Of a DNA stretch of 49,614 bases, positions 34,776 to 42,784 are shown in pieces. A program made the translations under genes and the position numbers. Location: positions 1-49,614 of the forward strand of contig CAMOZY010000012.1 in NCBI GenBank assembly GCA_946631295.1. Direction: 5' to 3'. Numbering within the stretch: the stretch's first letter is position 1; each line of letters begins with the position of its first letter. A model generated the notes under the pieces. It did not search any database. It worked only from the letters and a program-made list of their open reading frames with translations, and had not been told where the DNA came from. This DNA comes from an uncultured Lachnospiraceae bacterium. GTDB taxonomy: Bacteria; Bacillota; Clostridia; Lachnospirales; Lachnospiraceae.

Positions 34776-35648
34776 ATGATAACTGAACGCGCATATGCCA
34801 AGATCAATCTCTGCCTTGATGTAACAGGCAGACGTCCGAACGGATACCATGATGTAAGGATGATAATGCAGACTGTTGATATATTTGACACTTTGTCATT
34901 AGAAAAGACGGAGAGCGGCATCACAATAGATGTGGGCGGAAGTCCGCTTCCTGCGGACGGAGACAATCTGATCGTAAAGGCGGCCAAGAAGCTGATCGAT
35001 AAGTGCGGGATTCAGGGTGGTGTTTCAATATCCCTTGAGAAGCATATCCCGATAGCAGCCGGCATGGCCGGCGGAAGTTCGGATGCAGCTGCCACTCTCA
35101 GAGGTGTGAACAGATTGTATGAATGCGGTCTTACAAATGATGAACTGCGAGAGATCGGTGTCACGATAGGGGCAGATGTTCCTTATTGCATAGAGGGCGG
35201 AACGGTACTTGCCGAAGGCATTGGTGAGGAACTGACCTTCCTTGATCCTCTTCCTGAATATATTCTGGCTGTGTCCAAGCCCCGGGCGGGAGTATCAACC
35301 GGTAATATCTATACCTCATTGGATGAGATCTTCGATACTATAGCCCATCCTGATGTTGACAAAATGTTAGAAGCAATGAGAACATGTCCCGGCACAAGCT
35401 TTCTGAAGTATCTGGGCAATGTTCTTGAATATGTAACGGAACCGCAGTGCCCTGAGGTTGAGAAGATCAAGGATGTATTTAACAATGCCGGATCACTCGG
35501 TACTCTTATGACAGGAAGCGGTCCTACGGTATATGCTTTTTTTGAAGACAGTGTGAAGGCATCACTGGCGGTATCGGAAGTCCGCCGCCTTGGATACGCT
35601 TCAGAGGAGGAGTCATTTATCACCAAACTGATAAATCCGAATTCTTAG
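34776..35648 (+). CDS. ispE: 4-diphosphocytidyl-2-C-methyl-D-erythritol kinase
   Basis: GHMP kinase of the MEP isoprenoid pathway (290 aa). ATP loop PIAAGMAGGSSDAAA at 92-106, N-terminal AYAKINLCLDVTGRRPNGYHDV and C-terminal LGTLMTGSGPTVYAFF are diagnostic. It starts shortly after a terminator; AAGGGG lies upstream. It appears to be expressed alone. Confidence 0.95.
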   Translation: MITERAYAKINLCLDVTGRRPNGYHDVRMIMQTVDIFDTLSLEKTESGITIDVGGSPLPADGDNLIVKAAKKLIDKCGIQGGVSISLEKHIPIAAGMAGGSSDAAATLRGVNRLYECGLTNDELREIGVTIGADVPYCIEGGTVLAEGIGEELTFLDPLPEYILAVSKPRAGVSTGNIYTSLDEIFDTIAHPDVDKMLEAMRTCPGTSFLKYLGNVLEYVTEPQCPEVEKIKDVFNNAGSLGTLMTGSGPTVYAFFEDSVKASLAVSEVRRLGYASEEESFITKLINPNS

Positions 35649-35672
35649 TTTTTCAATCAAACAGCCGAATTC

Positions 35673-35702
35673 TTGACATGATTAAGTGGATTGTACTAAA
35701 AT
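35673..35702 (+). promoter_or_regulatory. Sigma-A promoter of the GntR/FCD gene
   Basis: Consensus TTGACA (35673-35678), 18 bases, TAAAAT (35697-35702). Confidence 0.6.
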
Positions 35703-35717
35703 CAGTACAATCCACTT
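35684..35717. promoter_or_regulatory. 14-bp perfect inverted repeat over the gntR promoter / ispE terminator
   Basis: AAGTGGATTGTACT (35684-35697) and AGTACAATCCACTT (35704-35717) around a 6-base loop. TGTTTTGT follows, so it can act as the ispE terminator. It also covers the -10 box of the gntR promoter, so it may instead be an operator. Both readings fit. Confidence 0.65.
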
Positions 35718-35722
35718 TGTTT

Positions 35723-35737
35723 TGTATACAGTATACA
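35723..35737. promoter_or_regulatory. Perfect 15-bp palindrome, likely GntR/FCD operator
   Basis: TGTATACAGTATACA is a perfect 7-1-7 palindrome downstream of the -10 box. FCD-type GntR proteins often bind sites with a GTATAC-like core, so autoregulation is likely. Confidence 0.6.
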
Positions 35738-35795
35738 TATTTATACTGGTACATAAGGGTGGCGAAACCGTTGAATTCCATTTGGAGGATTTATT

Positions 35796-36500
35796 ATGCC
35801 GGCGGCAAAGGAAGAAGATTTCCTGCCATTACGAGATTCCGTATATAACAAGCTGCGTCAGGCCATACTCACCGGGGAACTTCCTGCGGGCGAGAGGCTT
35901 ATGGAAGTGCATCTCGGGGATAAGCTGGGCGTCAGCCGTACTCCTATCAGAGAAGCTATAAGGATGCTGGAGCTCGAGGGACTTGTTACAATGATCCCGA
36001 GAAAGGGAGCAATGGTTTCCCAGATCACGGAAAAGAATATGTCCGATGTTCTGGAGGTAAGACGTGCACTTGATATTCTTTGCGTACAGCTTGCATGCGA
36101 AAGAATAACTTCCGAAGGAATCGATGAGCTTAAGAAGGCAAGAGATGCTTTTGAAAAGGCCGTGGAAACCAATGACAGCAGAGTCATAGCCCAGGCGGAT
36201 GTTGAGTTCCACAATGTGATAATCAGGGCTACGGGAAATGACAGGCTGATAAGCCTCGAAGATTCACTGTCGCTTCCGATGTACAGATACAGATATGAAT
36301 ATATCAAGGATTCTTCAGGGCATGACAATCTTGTGAAGGAACACCGCAAGATAGTAACAGCCATAGAAAAGAGAAATGATGAAGCGGCTGCCGCAGCAGC
36401 GGGTGAACATATAGATAACCAGCGCAGGTCGATAATCCGTCAGATCCGCATGGATCGTGAAGAAGAGAGCATGAATGCCCTTTACGGAAAAAGAAGATGA
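35796..36500 (+). CDS. GntR-family transcriptional regulator (FadR/FCD subfamily)
   Basis: 234 residues: winged helix (about 10-78, LRDSVYNKLRQAILTGELPAGERLMEVHLGDKLGVSRTPIREAIRMLELEGL) and a helical FCD ligand domain (about 85-220) with the metal-ligand pattern D..FH (residue about 134-138) and two later His (KEHRKI, GEHIDNQR). It would bind a small organic acid with a metal ion. TGGAGG lies upstream. It stands alone between terminators, so targets are likely elsewhere or across the intergenic regions. Confidence 0.92.
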   Translation: MPAAKEEDFLPLRDSVYNKLRQAILTGELPAGERLMEVHLGDKLGVSRTPIREAIRMLELEGLVTMIPRKGAMVSQITEKNMSDVLEVRRALDILCVQLACERITSEGIDELKKARDAFEKAVETNDSRVIAQADVEFHNVIIRATGNDRLISLEDSLSLPMYRYRYEYIKDSSGHDNLVKEHRKIVTAIEKRNDEAAAAAAGEHIDNQRRSIIRQIRMDREEESMNALYGKRR

Positions 36501-36508
36501 GTAAATAA

Positions 36509-36541
36509 AAGAGGTCCCTTCGAGGGACCTCTTGATTTTTT
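36509..36541. terminator. Bidirectional terminator between gntR and the anchored unknown gene
   Basis: AAGAGGTCCCT (36509-36519) and AGGGACCTCTT (36523-36533) around TCG, with T-runs on both sides (GATTTTTT on plus, TTATTT on minus). Confidence 0.88.
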
Positions 36542-37013
36542 ACTTTATGGGCTTAGCACCGGCCTTTTCCTGAAGCTTGTCAACCCACTTGCGAAGGCCC
36601 TTTTTCTCGACCTTCTCGGTCGTGGTCTTTCCGTGGAGTCCCTTTACCTCAAGAATATAGATACCGCTGACTGCTGCCTTGACTTCCTTTTTGACGGGAA
36701 CGTCATCGAATATCTTCTCTTCACAGATAAGTGACATGATCTGAGGTCCGATCTTGGCCTTTACTATGGGCATCTTGGAACCTCTGAGTGCCTTCGGGGT
36801 CTGATCTATAACGGCCTGTGGAAGTCCTGCGTCCTTGATCTTCATCCTCTTTTTATCGATGATGAGCATCGAAACATACTGCTTGTTGGCCTGCAGCATC
36901 GCATTATTCTCGTCCTGTCTCTTCTGCATTTTCTTGCCGACAAAATACAGAGCGACCAGAAGGCCGATCATTACTACCAATACTATTATTGCAACAATTG
37001 CACCTGTACTCAT
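36540..37013 (-). CDS. Unknown membrane-anchored protein
   Basis: 157 residues starting MSTGAIVAIIVLVVMIGLLVALYFVGKKMQKRQDENNAMLQANKQ: one N-terminal membrane helix (3-25), a short coiled coil, then a basic soluble domain (about 50-157) with MLIIDKKRMKIKDAGLP, IMSLICEEKIFDDVPVKKEVKAAVSGIYILEVKGLHGK. The domain faces the cytosol if the helix is a simple N-out anchor. ATG at 37013 is preceded by GAGGTG; an upstream in-frame ATG at 37112 would add a non-conserved stretch across a likely promoter region. I do not recognise the family. Confidence 0.75.
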   Translation of the reverse strand: MSTGAIVAIIVLVVMIGLLVALYFVGKKMQKRQDENNAMLQANKQYVSMLIIDKKRMKIKDAGLPQAVIDQTPKALRGSKMPIVKAKIGPQIMSLICEEKIFDDVPVKKEVKAAVSGIYILEVKGLHGKTTTEKVEKKGLRKWVDKLQEKAGAKPIK

Positions 37014-37084
37014 GTGACACCTCGTTATTTTTTTTCCAATCGTTCCTAATATAGCAAAGAAAGGCTCTGTTATCAATATTTTGT

Positions 37085-37113
37085 TTGTATACATCCGATA
37101 TGAGTGGTACAAT
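37085..37113 (+). promoter_or_regulatory. Probable promoter of the PPIase lipoprotein gene with an overlapping TGTATACA
   Basis: TTGTAT (37085-37090), 17 bases, TACAAT (37108-37113). The palindrome TGTATACA (37086-37093) overlaps the -35 and equals the left half plus centre of the operator at 35723. Confidence 0.45.
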
Positions 37114-37158
37114 TGCGTTTGATACGCATATTTTTATTTTTTTTGAAAGAGATTTTGT

Positions 37159-38295
37159 ATGAAAAGAAATATTATCAGGTTACTTGTTCCCGCGCTTATG
37201 TGCACCATGATGCTTACTGCATGCTCGGGTGACGAAAATGTACACACGGATCCTAATGTTGTTTCCCAGCTTGGCGGAAACGGAACATCGGCAGATCCCG
37301 TGGCAACCGGAGATGCAGTCACTATCTTTGACTATGACATGACCCAGTTTGTCACACTCGGTGATTACCTTAATATGGATGTGGTCTACAGCGAGACCGA
37401 GATCACCGACGACATCGTTGATTATGCATATACCAATTTTATCAGCGATTATGCGGAGGCTGTTGATCCTTCATATTATGTAACCGACAGGGAAGTCAGG
37501 GACGGAGACATTGTAAGCCTTGATTTCTGCGGTAAGAAGGACGGAGTTGCTTTTGACGGCGGAACCGCAACCGGTTATATCCTCGATATCGGCTCCGGTA
37601 CTTTTATCCCCGGATTTGAAGATGGTCTTATCGGCGTAATGCCCGGTGAAGAGATAGATCTTGATCTTACCTTCCCGGAAAATTACGGAAGCGAAGAACT
37701 TGCAGGTCAGGCTGTTGTCTTTACCTGTACCGTACAGGGTATCATCACCATTGATTCGATCCTTGCTACAGCTAATGACAATCTCGAGCCCGGACAGGAT
37801 CCTGTTAATTCAGAAGAAGATCTTAGAGATCTTTGCAGGACCGAGCTTATTAAGCAGGCTGCCGATTATGCAAGAAGTGATCTTCAGAATCAGCTCCTTA
37901 CCGTTCTTCCCGATATCGTTACCGAGAGTCAGACGATCCCTCAGGAACTTAAGGATGCATACGACAAGCTCACACTTCAGTCAGTTACAAATATGGCTTC
38001 ATATTATGGAGTGGATCCCGAAACACTTGTCAGCTACTACGGAATGACACTTGATGATTACATCGTGATGTACAGCTATCCCCAGCTTCTGAGTGATGCC
38101 GCTATCTACTGCATCGCCGTGGAGAATAATATTCTTCCCACAGAAGAAGAATTCGTTCAGCTCCTTGAGGATTACAAGAACGAGACCGGAATATCCGATG
38201 ATCAGCTTTTCTCCGAACTTACCGAAGAACAGTACAGAGTATACTTCCTTGAGGAGAAGGTTATGGATTTCCTCATGGACAAATATACAAAATAA
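37159..38295 (+). CDS. Exported FKBP-type peptidyl-prolyl isomerase / trigger-factor-like lipoprotein
   Basis: 378 residues. Lipoprotein signal peptide with lipobox LTAC (lipidated C22). The middle (about 110-200) is a trigger-factor-type FKBP domain: DGDIVSLDFCGKKDGVAFDGGTATGYILDIGSGTFIPGFEDGLIGVMPGEEIDLDLTFPENYGSEELAGQAVVFTCTV. The C-terminal 180 residues are helical and resemble the trigger factor chaperone arms. It lacks the N-terminal ribosome-binding domain, and the membrane anchor places it outside. Likely assists folding of exported proteins, like PrsA. Ribosome site is weak (AAAGAG). Confidence 0.87.
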   Translation: MKRNIIRLLVPALMCTMMLTACSGDENVHTDPNVVSQLGGNGTSADPVATGDAVTIFDYDMTQFVTLGDYLNMDVVYSETEITDDIVDYAYTNFISDYAEAVDPSYYVTDREVRDGDIVSLDFCGKKDGVAFDGGTATGYILDIGSGTFIPGFEDGLIGVMPGEEIDLDLTFPENYGSEELAGQAVVFTCTVQGIITIDSILATANDNLEPGQDPVNSEEDLRDLCRTELIKQAADYARSDLQNQLLTVLPDIVTESQTIPQELKDAYDKLTLQSVTNMASYYGVDPETLVSYYGMTLDDYIVMYSYPQLLSDAAIYCIAVENNILPTEEEFVQLLEDYKNETGISDDQLFSELTEEQYRVYFLEEKVMDFLMDKYTK

Positions 38296-38361
38296 GCGCT
38301 TGACCCTCTCCCGGAGACAGGGTTCACAATAGTTTCAAAACACATTCAAGAGGTGACAGAT

Positions 38362-39753
38362 ATGAAACTTACAGAGATCAGAGATTTATATAAGGATACG
38401 GACGCATTTGTCGGAAAAGAGATCACCGTAGGAGGATGGCTCCGCTCAAACAGAGACTCCAAGAGCTTCGGATTCCTTACACTCAGCGACGGAACGGATT
38501 TCAGAACTCTTCAGATCGTTTATGGTGATGCTCTTGCCAACTTTGATGAGATCGCACATCTCGGTGTCGGAACCGCTGTTGTGGCAAAGGGTGAGATAGT
38601 CGCTACTCCCGATGCGAAGCAGCCTTTTGAAATGCAGGCTAAGGAGGTATGCGTTGAGGGTATTTCGCCTTCAGATTATCCTCTTCAGAAAAAGCGCCAC
38701 ACTCTTGAGTATCTCCGCACCATGACACACCTGAGAGCACGTACCAATACTTTCCAGGCTGTATTCAGAGTAAGATCCGTGATCGCATTTGCCATCCACA
38801 GCTTCTTCCAGGAAAGAGGCTTTGTATATGTTCACAGCCCCATCATAACCGGAAGTGACTGCGAAGGTGCCGGAGAAATGTTCCAGGTTACCACTCTTGA
38901 TCTTAACAATCTTCCCAAGACCGAGGACGGCAAGGTCGATTATTCCAAGGATTTTTTCGGAAAGCCGACCAACCTTACGGTTTCCGGACAGCTCGATGTT
39001 GAGACATATGCATTTGCATTTAAGAAGGTTTATACATTCGGACCTACATTCCGTGCCGAGAATTCCAACACAACCCGCCATGCAGCAGAGTTCTGGATGA
39101 TCGAGCCCGAGATTGCTTTTGCGGAGCTTTCCGATAACATGGAGATTGCTGAGGACATGCTCAAATATGTCATCAGATACACTCTTGAACATGCTCCCGA
39201 GGAAATGGCGTTCTTCAACCAGTTCATCGACAAGGGACTTCTTGAAAGACTTGAGCATGTAGCAAATTCGGAATTCGGAAGAGTAACCTATACCGAAGCT
39301 ATCAAGCTCCTTGAAGAGCATAACGATAAGTTTGATTACAAGGTAAGCTGGGGATGCGATCTTCAGACAGAGCATGAAAGATACCTTACCGAAGAGATCT
39401 TCAAGCGTCCCGTATTCGTTACCGATTATCCCAAGGAGATCAAGGCTTTCTATATGAAGCAGAATCCTGACGGAAAAACCGTAGCTGCCATGGACTGCCT
39501 TGTACCCGGAATCGGAGAGATCATCGGAGGAAGTGAGAGAGAAGCTGATCTGGCCAAGCTTGAGGCACGTATGGATGAGCTCGGACTTAATAAGGAAGAT
39601 TACGAATTCTATCTTGATCTTCGCCGTTACGGTTCCGCAAGACACTCCGGATTCGGCCTTGGATTCGAAAGATGCGTAATGTATCTCACTGGAATGGGCA
39701 ATATCCGTGACGTTCTTCCGTTCCCCAGAACTGTAGGAACATGTGAACTTTAA
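38362..39753 (+). CDS. asnS: Asparaginyl-tRNA synthetase
   Basis: Class II synthetase (463 aa): N-terminal anticodon-binding OB fold (about 20-110), motif 2 [21 protein letters not shown] and motif 3 [13 protein letters not shown] near the C-terminus. ATG 38362 has AGAGGTG 6 bases upstream; an in-frame GTG at 38353 overlaps that site and is less likely. The upstream 66 bases contain a GC-rich hairpin (ACCCT/AGGGT) but no T-box signature. Confidence 0.96.
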   Translation: MKLTEIRDLYKDTDAFVGKEITVGGWLRSNRDSKSFGFLTLSDGTDFRTLQIVYGDALANFDEIAHLGVGTAVVAKGEIVATPDAKQPFEMQAKEVCVEGISPSDYPLQKKRHTLEYLRTMTHLRARTNTFQAVFRVRSVIAFAIHSFFQERGFVYVHSPIITGSDCEGAGEMFQVTTLDLNNLPKTEDGKVDYSKDFFGKPTNLTVSGQLDVETYAFAFKKVYTFGPTFRAENSNTTRHAAEFWMIEPEIAFAELSDNMEIAEDMLKYVIRYTLEHAPEEMAFFNQFIDKGLLERLEHVANSEFGRVTYTEAIKLLEEHNDKFDYKVSWGCDLQTEHERYLTEEIFKRPVFVTDYPKEIKAFYMKQNPDGKTVAAMDCLVPGIGEIIGGSEREADLAKLEARMDELGLNKEDYEFYLDLRRYGSARHSGFGLGFERCVMYLTGMGNIRDVLPFPRTVGTCEL

Positions 39754-39773
39754 TTTCAGATTCAGATGATCAG

Positions 39774-39818
39774 GGCCATATGTCAGCACACTTTTGAGTA
39801 TATGACATATGGCCTTTT
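39774..39818 (+). terminator. Rho-independent terminator after asnS
   Basis: GGCCATATGTCA (39774-39785) and TGACATATGGCC (39803-39814) pair perfectly across a 17-base loop, followed by TTTT. A second small hairpin CCCCT/AGGGG follows at 39821-39835. Confidence 0.82.
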
Positions 39819-39893
39819 AACCCCTCCGACAGGGGGTATCATCAGTATTTTGTATGTAAGTCATAATTTGTACATATTTTTCCGCTAAAAGTG

Positions 39894-39921
39894 TAAAGTT
39901 TTAATAACTGCACTCCGATAA
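39894..39921 (+). promoter_or_regulatory. Sigma-28 (SigD/FliA)-like promoter of flgM
   Basis: TAAA (39894-39897), 17 bases, CCGATAA (39915-39921); equivalently TAAA-N16-TCCGATAA. This matches the FliA -10 GCCGATAA in seven of eight bases. Confidence 0.7.
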
Positions 39922-39933
39922 AGTAGATGTAAG

Positions 39934-39948
39934 GCAAAAGGACCTTGC
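39934..39948 (+). promoter_or_regulatory. Possible CsrA-binding hairpin in the flgM leader
   Basis: GCAA (39934-39937) pairs with TTGC (39945-39948) and the loop AAGGACC contains A-A-GGA. An alternative AAGG/CCTT stem also leaves GGA unpaired. Close to the expected transcript start. Confidence 0.35.
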
Positions 39949-39976
39949 AATACGTGAAAAAGGAGGCGTAAACCTA

Positions 39977-40255
39977 ATGCGTATAGAGAGTTATTCTCAG
40001 ATCCAGAGCCTGTACCAGACTTCAAGGGTCTCGAATACCCCCAAAGTGAAGGCAGGAAACGTCGGAACAGATAAGGTGTCCATAAGCAGTATCGGCAAGG
40101 ATATGAAAACTGCTAAGGATGCGCTTAAGGCAACACCCGATGTGAGAGCTGAACTTGTGGATTCGGTCCGCTCAAGAGTACAGGACGGCAGCTACAATGT
40201 CAGCGCTGAGAGTTTTGCTGACAAGCTTCTTAAGAAATATCAGGAATTGGGGTAA
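39977..40255 (+). CDS. flgM: Anti-sigma-28 factor FlgM
   Basis: 92 residues. Binds and holds sigma-28 until the hook-basal body is finished, then is exported. N-terminus disordered with SYSQIQSLYQTSRV; the C-terminal sigma-binding half VDSVRSRVQDGSYNVSAESFADKLLKKYQEL is typical. AAGGAGG lies upstream. Its own promoter is sigma-28-like, giving the known negative loop. First gene of the late flagellar cluster. Confidence 0.92.
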   Translation: MRIESYSQIQSLYQTSRVSNTPKVKAGNVGTDKVSISSIGKDMKTAKDALKATPDVRAELVDSVRSRVQDGSYNVSAESFADKLLKKYQELG

Positions 40256-40258
40256 AGC

Positions 40259-40774
40259 GTGGCTAGTCTCGTAGAAAATCTTATTACCGTACTTTCGGAA
40301 GAATGCGATGAATATGATATCATTCTGGGACTGGCGCGCTCCAAAACCCCGGTGATCGTGGCAGGTGACCTCGAAGCACTGGGGAAGATCACGGAAGACG
40401 AACAGTCGCATGCCGACAGGCTGCAGAACCTCGATAACAGGAGGTCCAAGGTTACTGCCGACATAGCGAATGTTATTAACAGGGACGTTAATGACTTAAA
40501 GTTAAAGGCACTTATCGGCTTGCTGGACAAGTCCCCGGTTGAGCAGAAGAAACTGTCGGAGGTTTATGACAGGCTTTCTGTTGTGGTACATGAACTGGCA
40601 AGGGTTAACGATCAGAACAGCGAACTTCTCAGGAGTTCACTCGAGATGGTGGATTTTGAGCTCACGCTCCTTAATTCACTCAAGGCCGCACCTGAAACGG
40701 CAAACTACTCGAGGAACAGCTATACCGGAGGAACCCTGGGAGTAACCAGATCAGGCTTTGACGCTAAACAATAG
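40259..40774 (+). CDS. flgN: Flagellar export chaperone FlgN
   Basis: 171-residue helical cytosolic chaperone for the hook-filament junction proteins FlgK and FlgL. Long helices with LVENLITVLSEECDEYDIILGLARSKTPVIVAGDLEALGKITEDEQ and the late N.ELLRSSLEMVDFELTLLNSL. Start GTG 40259, three bases after the flgM stop; GGGGT lies upstream. Directly followed by its substrate gene flgK. Confidence 0.88.
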   Translation: MASLVENLITVLSEECDEYDIILGLARSKTPVIVAGDLEALGKITEDEQSHADRLQNLDNRRSKVTADIANVINRDVNDLKLKALIGLLDKSPVEQKKLSEVYDRLSVVVHELARVNDQNSELLRSSLEMVDFELTLLNSLKAAPETANYSRNSYTGGTLGVTRSGFDAKQ

Positions 40775-40785
40775 GAGAGATCAAT

Positions 40786-42711
40786 ATGTCCCTGTGGAGT
40801 GACCTTTCCCTGGGTGTCACGGGACTTCAGGCCAGCACCAATGCGTTAAATACTGTTGCGCACAACATTACCAATGCTGATACTGAAGGATATACCAGAC
40901 AGCAGGTAGAATTAGACGACAGAAGATACATAACGATCTCCAAGACGGCAAGCGCTATTTCATTCCAGCAGGCCGGACTTGGAGTTTATTATTCCAACTC
41001 AAAACAGGTCAGGGATTACTTCCTTGACAAGACCTACCGCACCGAGCTTGGAAGACAGGATTTCTATGAGGTTTCCAAGAATACCCTCAATGAGATCGAG
41101 GATCTTCTCGGCGAGCTTAACGGTGCTTCTTTCCAGGAATCTCTTTCCGACCTCTGGACTGCAGTTCAGGAGCTCACAAAGGATCCCTGTAATTCCGTTA
41201 CTCAGGGCGCTCTCGTAAGTGAAGCGGCCGAGTTTCTTGAGCGTGCAAAGAGTGTATATAACGATCTTGCAGGTTATCAGGACAATATAAACTATCAGAT
41301 ACTTCAGGATGTTAAGCAGATCAATGCCTACGGAAAACAGATCCTGGAGCTTAATTCCACAATTCAGAAAATCGAACTTGGCGGCGAGAAGGCGAATGAC
41401 TTCAGGGACCAGAGAAATCTGATCCTCGATAAGTTATCGTCTCTTTGTAATATATCTTATAAAGAAGACCAGTACGGTTCAGTATCTGTTCAGATAGAGG
41501 GAGAGGACTTCGTTAAGGGGTCTCTTTGCTATGAGATATGGCTGGATATCGATTCACAGACCGGTTTCTATACCCCCTACTGGCCTCAGAATTCCAACTA
41601 TACCGTTTATCCCGGCGGTGATTCCAAGAACACCGATGATACTATTTTTTCCTATGACGGAAAAAAGGGCGACCGTGAATATAATATAGATTCCGCACAT
41701 GTATTCGATCTTACAAAGGAGATCTCTTCAGAGAAGCGTACGGATATAGGAAAGCTCAGAAGCCTTCTTTACGCAAGGGGAGATCACAGAGCGGATTATA
41801 CTGATATCAAGTATTACGACAAGATCAAGGATTCGGTCCTTATGAACATTCAGGCTGAATTCGATCAGCTGCTCCACAGCGTTATGACCGGAATCAACGA
41901 GGTTCTTGAGAACGCAGCAGGCGTAAGAACACTGGCAGCACCTCCCGCCTCTCCACAGTCCGCAGATCCTTCACTTCCTGACTACTATGATGCAAATGAT
42001 CTGACTATCTATAATGCCATCAAAGCTCAGGATTCCAAATGGTATGAGGGCAAGGAATACAAGATCTACAAGGACGAGGATGACGGCTATAACTACATGG
42101 AAAGTGCCGATGGTTCACCTCTTCAGCTCTTTGAAAAGAGTACCACCGACGGATATAAGAAATATGCGGTCGGTTCTGACAGTTACTGGGTCTACAACGA
42201 AGAAGAGCAGCCTAAGTATAATAACCGCGGACAGGTAGTGGATTCGATGGGAAGGGTCGTTGATCCTTCAACCCTGGCAGACCTTAAGTACAGCCTTTAC
42301 ACCATCACCAATACCAGAGTTAACCAGAAGCTCCTTCAGACTCCGTCACTTCTCGGATTCAGGCTTCCGGACGGTTCCGAGGATACCAAGACCATGTCGG
42401 CCTTAAAGAGCGTATTCACTGACGAAAAGTACAGGCTCAACCCCAATGTGATCAAGAGGGTCAACCTGAACGAATACTACAGTGATCTTGTTTCACAGGT
42501 ATCTAATTCCGGATATATGTATAACAGCATATATGAGAATCAGGCCAAGACCGTATCTGCAGCAGAGAGTGCAAAGGACCAGGTTGAGGCGGTTTCATCG
42601 GATGAAGAGCTGAGCAACATGATCAAGTTCCAGAGCGCCTATAACGCTTCTTCAAGATTCATCAACGTAGTTAACGAAATGATGGAACATCTGATATCCA
42701 GACTTGCATAA
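40786..42711 (+). CDS. flgK: Flagellar hook-associated protein 1 FlgK (copy 1)
   Basis: 641 residues, exported junction protein between hook and filament. N-terminal D0/D1: MSLWSDLSLGVTGLQASTNALNTVAHNITNADTEGYTRQQVEL; C-terminal SDEELSNMIKFQSAYNASSRFINVVNEMMEHLISRLA, both coiled-coil partners. The central variable domain (about 230-560) is rich in Tyr/Asp. AGGAGAG precedes ATG. A second flgK follows with its own promoter. Confidence 0.93.
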   Translation: MSLWSDLSLGVTGLQASTNALNTVAHNITNADTEGYTRQQVELDDRRYITISKTASAISFQQAGLGVYYSNSKQVRDYFLDKTYRTELGRQDFYEVSKNTLNEIEDLLGELNGASFQESLSDLWTAVQELTKDPCNSVTQGALVSEAAEFLERAKSVYNDLAGYQDNINYQILQDVKQINAYGKQILELNSTIQKIELGGEKANDFRDQRNLILDKLSSLCNISYKEDQYGSVSVQIEGEDFVKGSLCYEIWLDIDSQTGFYTPYWPQNSNYTVYPGGDSKNTDDTIFSYDGKKGDREYNIDSAHVFDLTKEISSEKRTDIGKLRSLLYARGDHRADYTDIKYYDKIKDSVLMNIQAEFDQLLHSVMTGINEVLENAAGVRTLAAPPASPQSADPSLPDYYDANDLTIYNAIKAQDSKWYEGKEYKIYKDEDDGYNYMESADGSPLQLFEKSTTDGYKKYAVGSDSYWVYNEEEQPKYNNRGQVVDSMGRVVDPSTLADLKYSLYTITNTRVNQKLLQTPSLLGFRLPDGSEDTKTMSALKSVFTDEKYRLNPNVIKRVNLNEYYSDLVSQVSNSGYMYNSIYENQAKTVSAAESAKDQVEAVSSDEELSNMIKFQSAYNASSRFINVVNEMMEHLISRLA

Positions 42712-42718
42712 GATTTCA

Positions 42719-42747
42719 GGGGAGACCTTAAGTCTCCCCTTCTTTTT
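42719..42747 (+). terminator. Rho-independent terminator after flgK1, overlapping the flgK2 promoter
   Basis: GGGGAGAC (42719-42726) and GTCTCCCC (42732-42739) around CTTAA, then TTCTTTTT. Its loop supplies TTAAG used as the -35 of the next promoter. Confidence 0.85.
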
Positions 42748-42755
42748 ACCGATAT
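42729..42755 (+). promoter_or_regulatory. Sigma-28 (SigD/FliA)-like promoter of flgK2
   Basis: TAAG (42729-42732), 16 bases, CCGATAT (42749-42755), an exact SigD -10 with ideal spacing and one mismatch in the -35. Confidence 0.68.
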
Positions 42756-42784
42756 ATTAGTTGTAATGCTATCGGAGGAAGTCT

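Noticed and set aside
37095..37101. CCGATAT before the PPIase lipoprotein gene
   Set aside because: The -35 position reads AATA; it falls in the spacer of a better sigma-A promoter (TTGTAT-17-TACAAT).
38296..38361. Possible T-box or riboswitch before asnS
   Set aside because: Only a small imperfect GC-rich hairpin is present; no T-box sequence, specifier or antiterminator was seen in this short gap.
38671..39789. Open frame of 372 codons on the minus strand opposite asnS
   Set aside because: It lies opposite a firmly identified synthetase, runs through its terminator, and encodes no recognisable protein.
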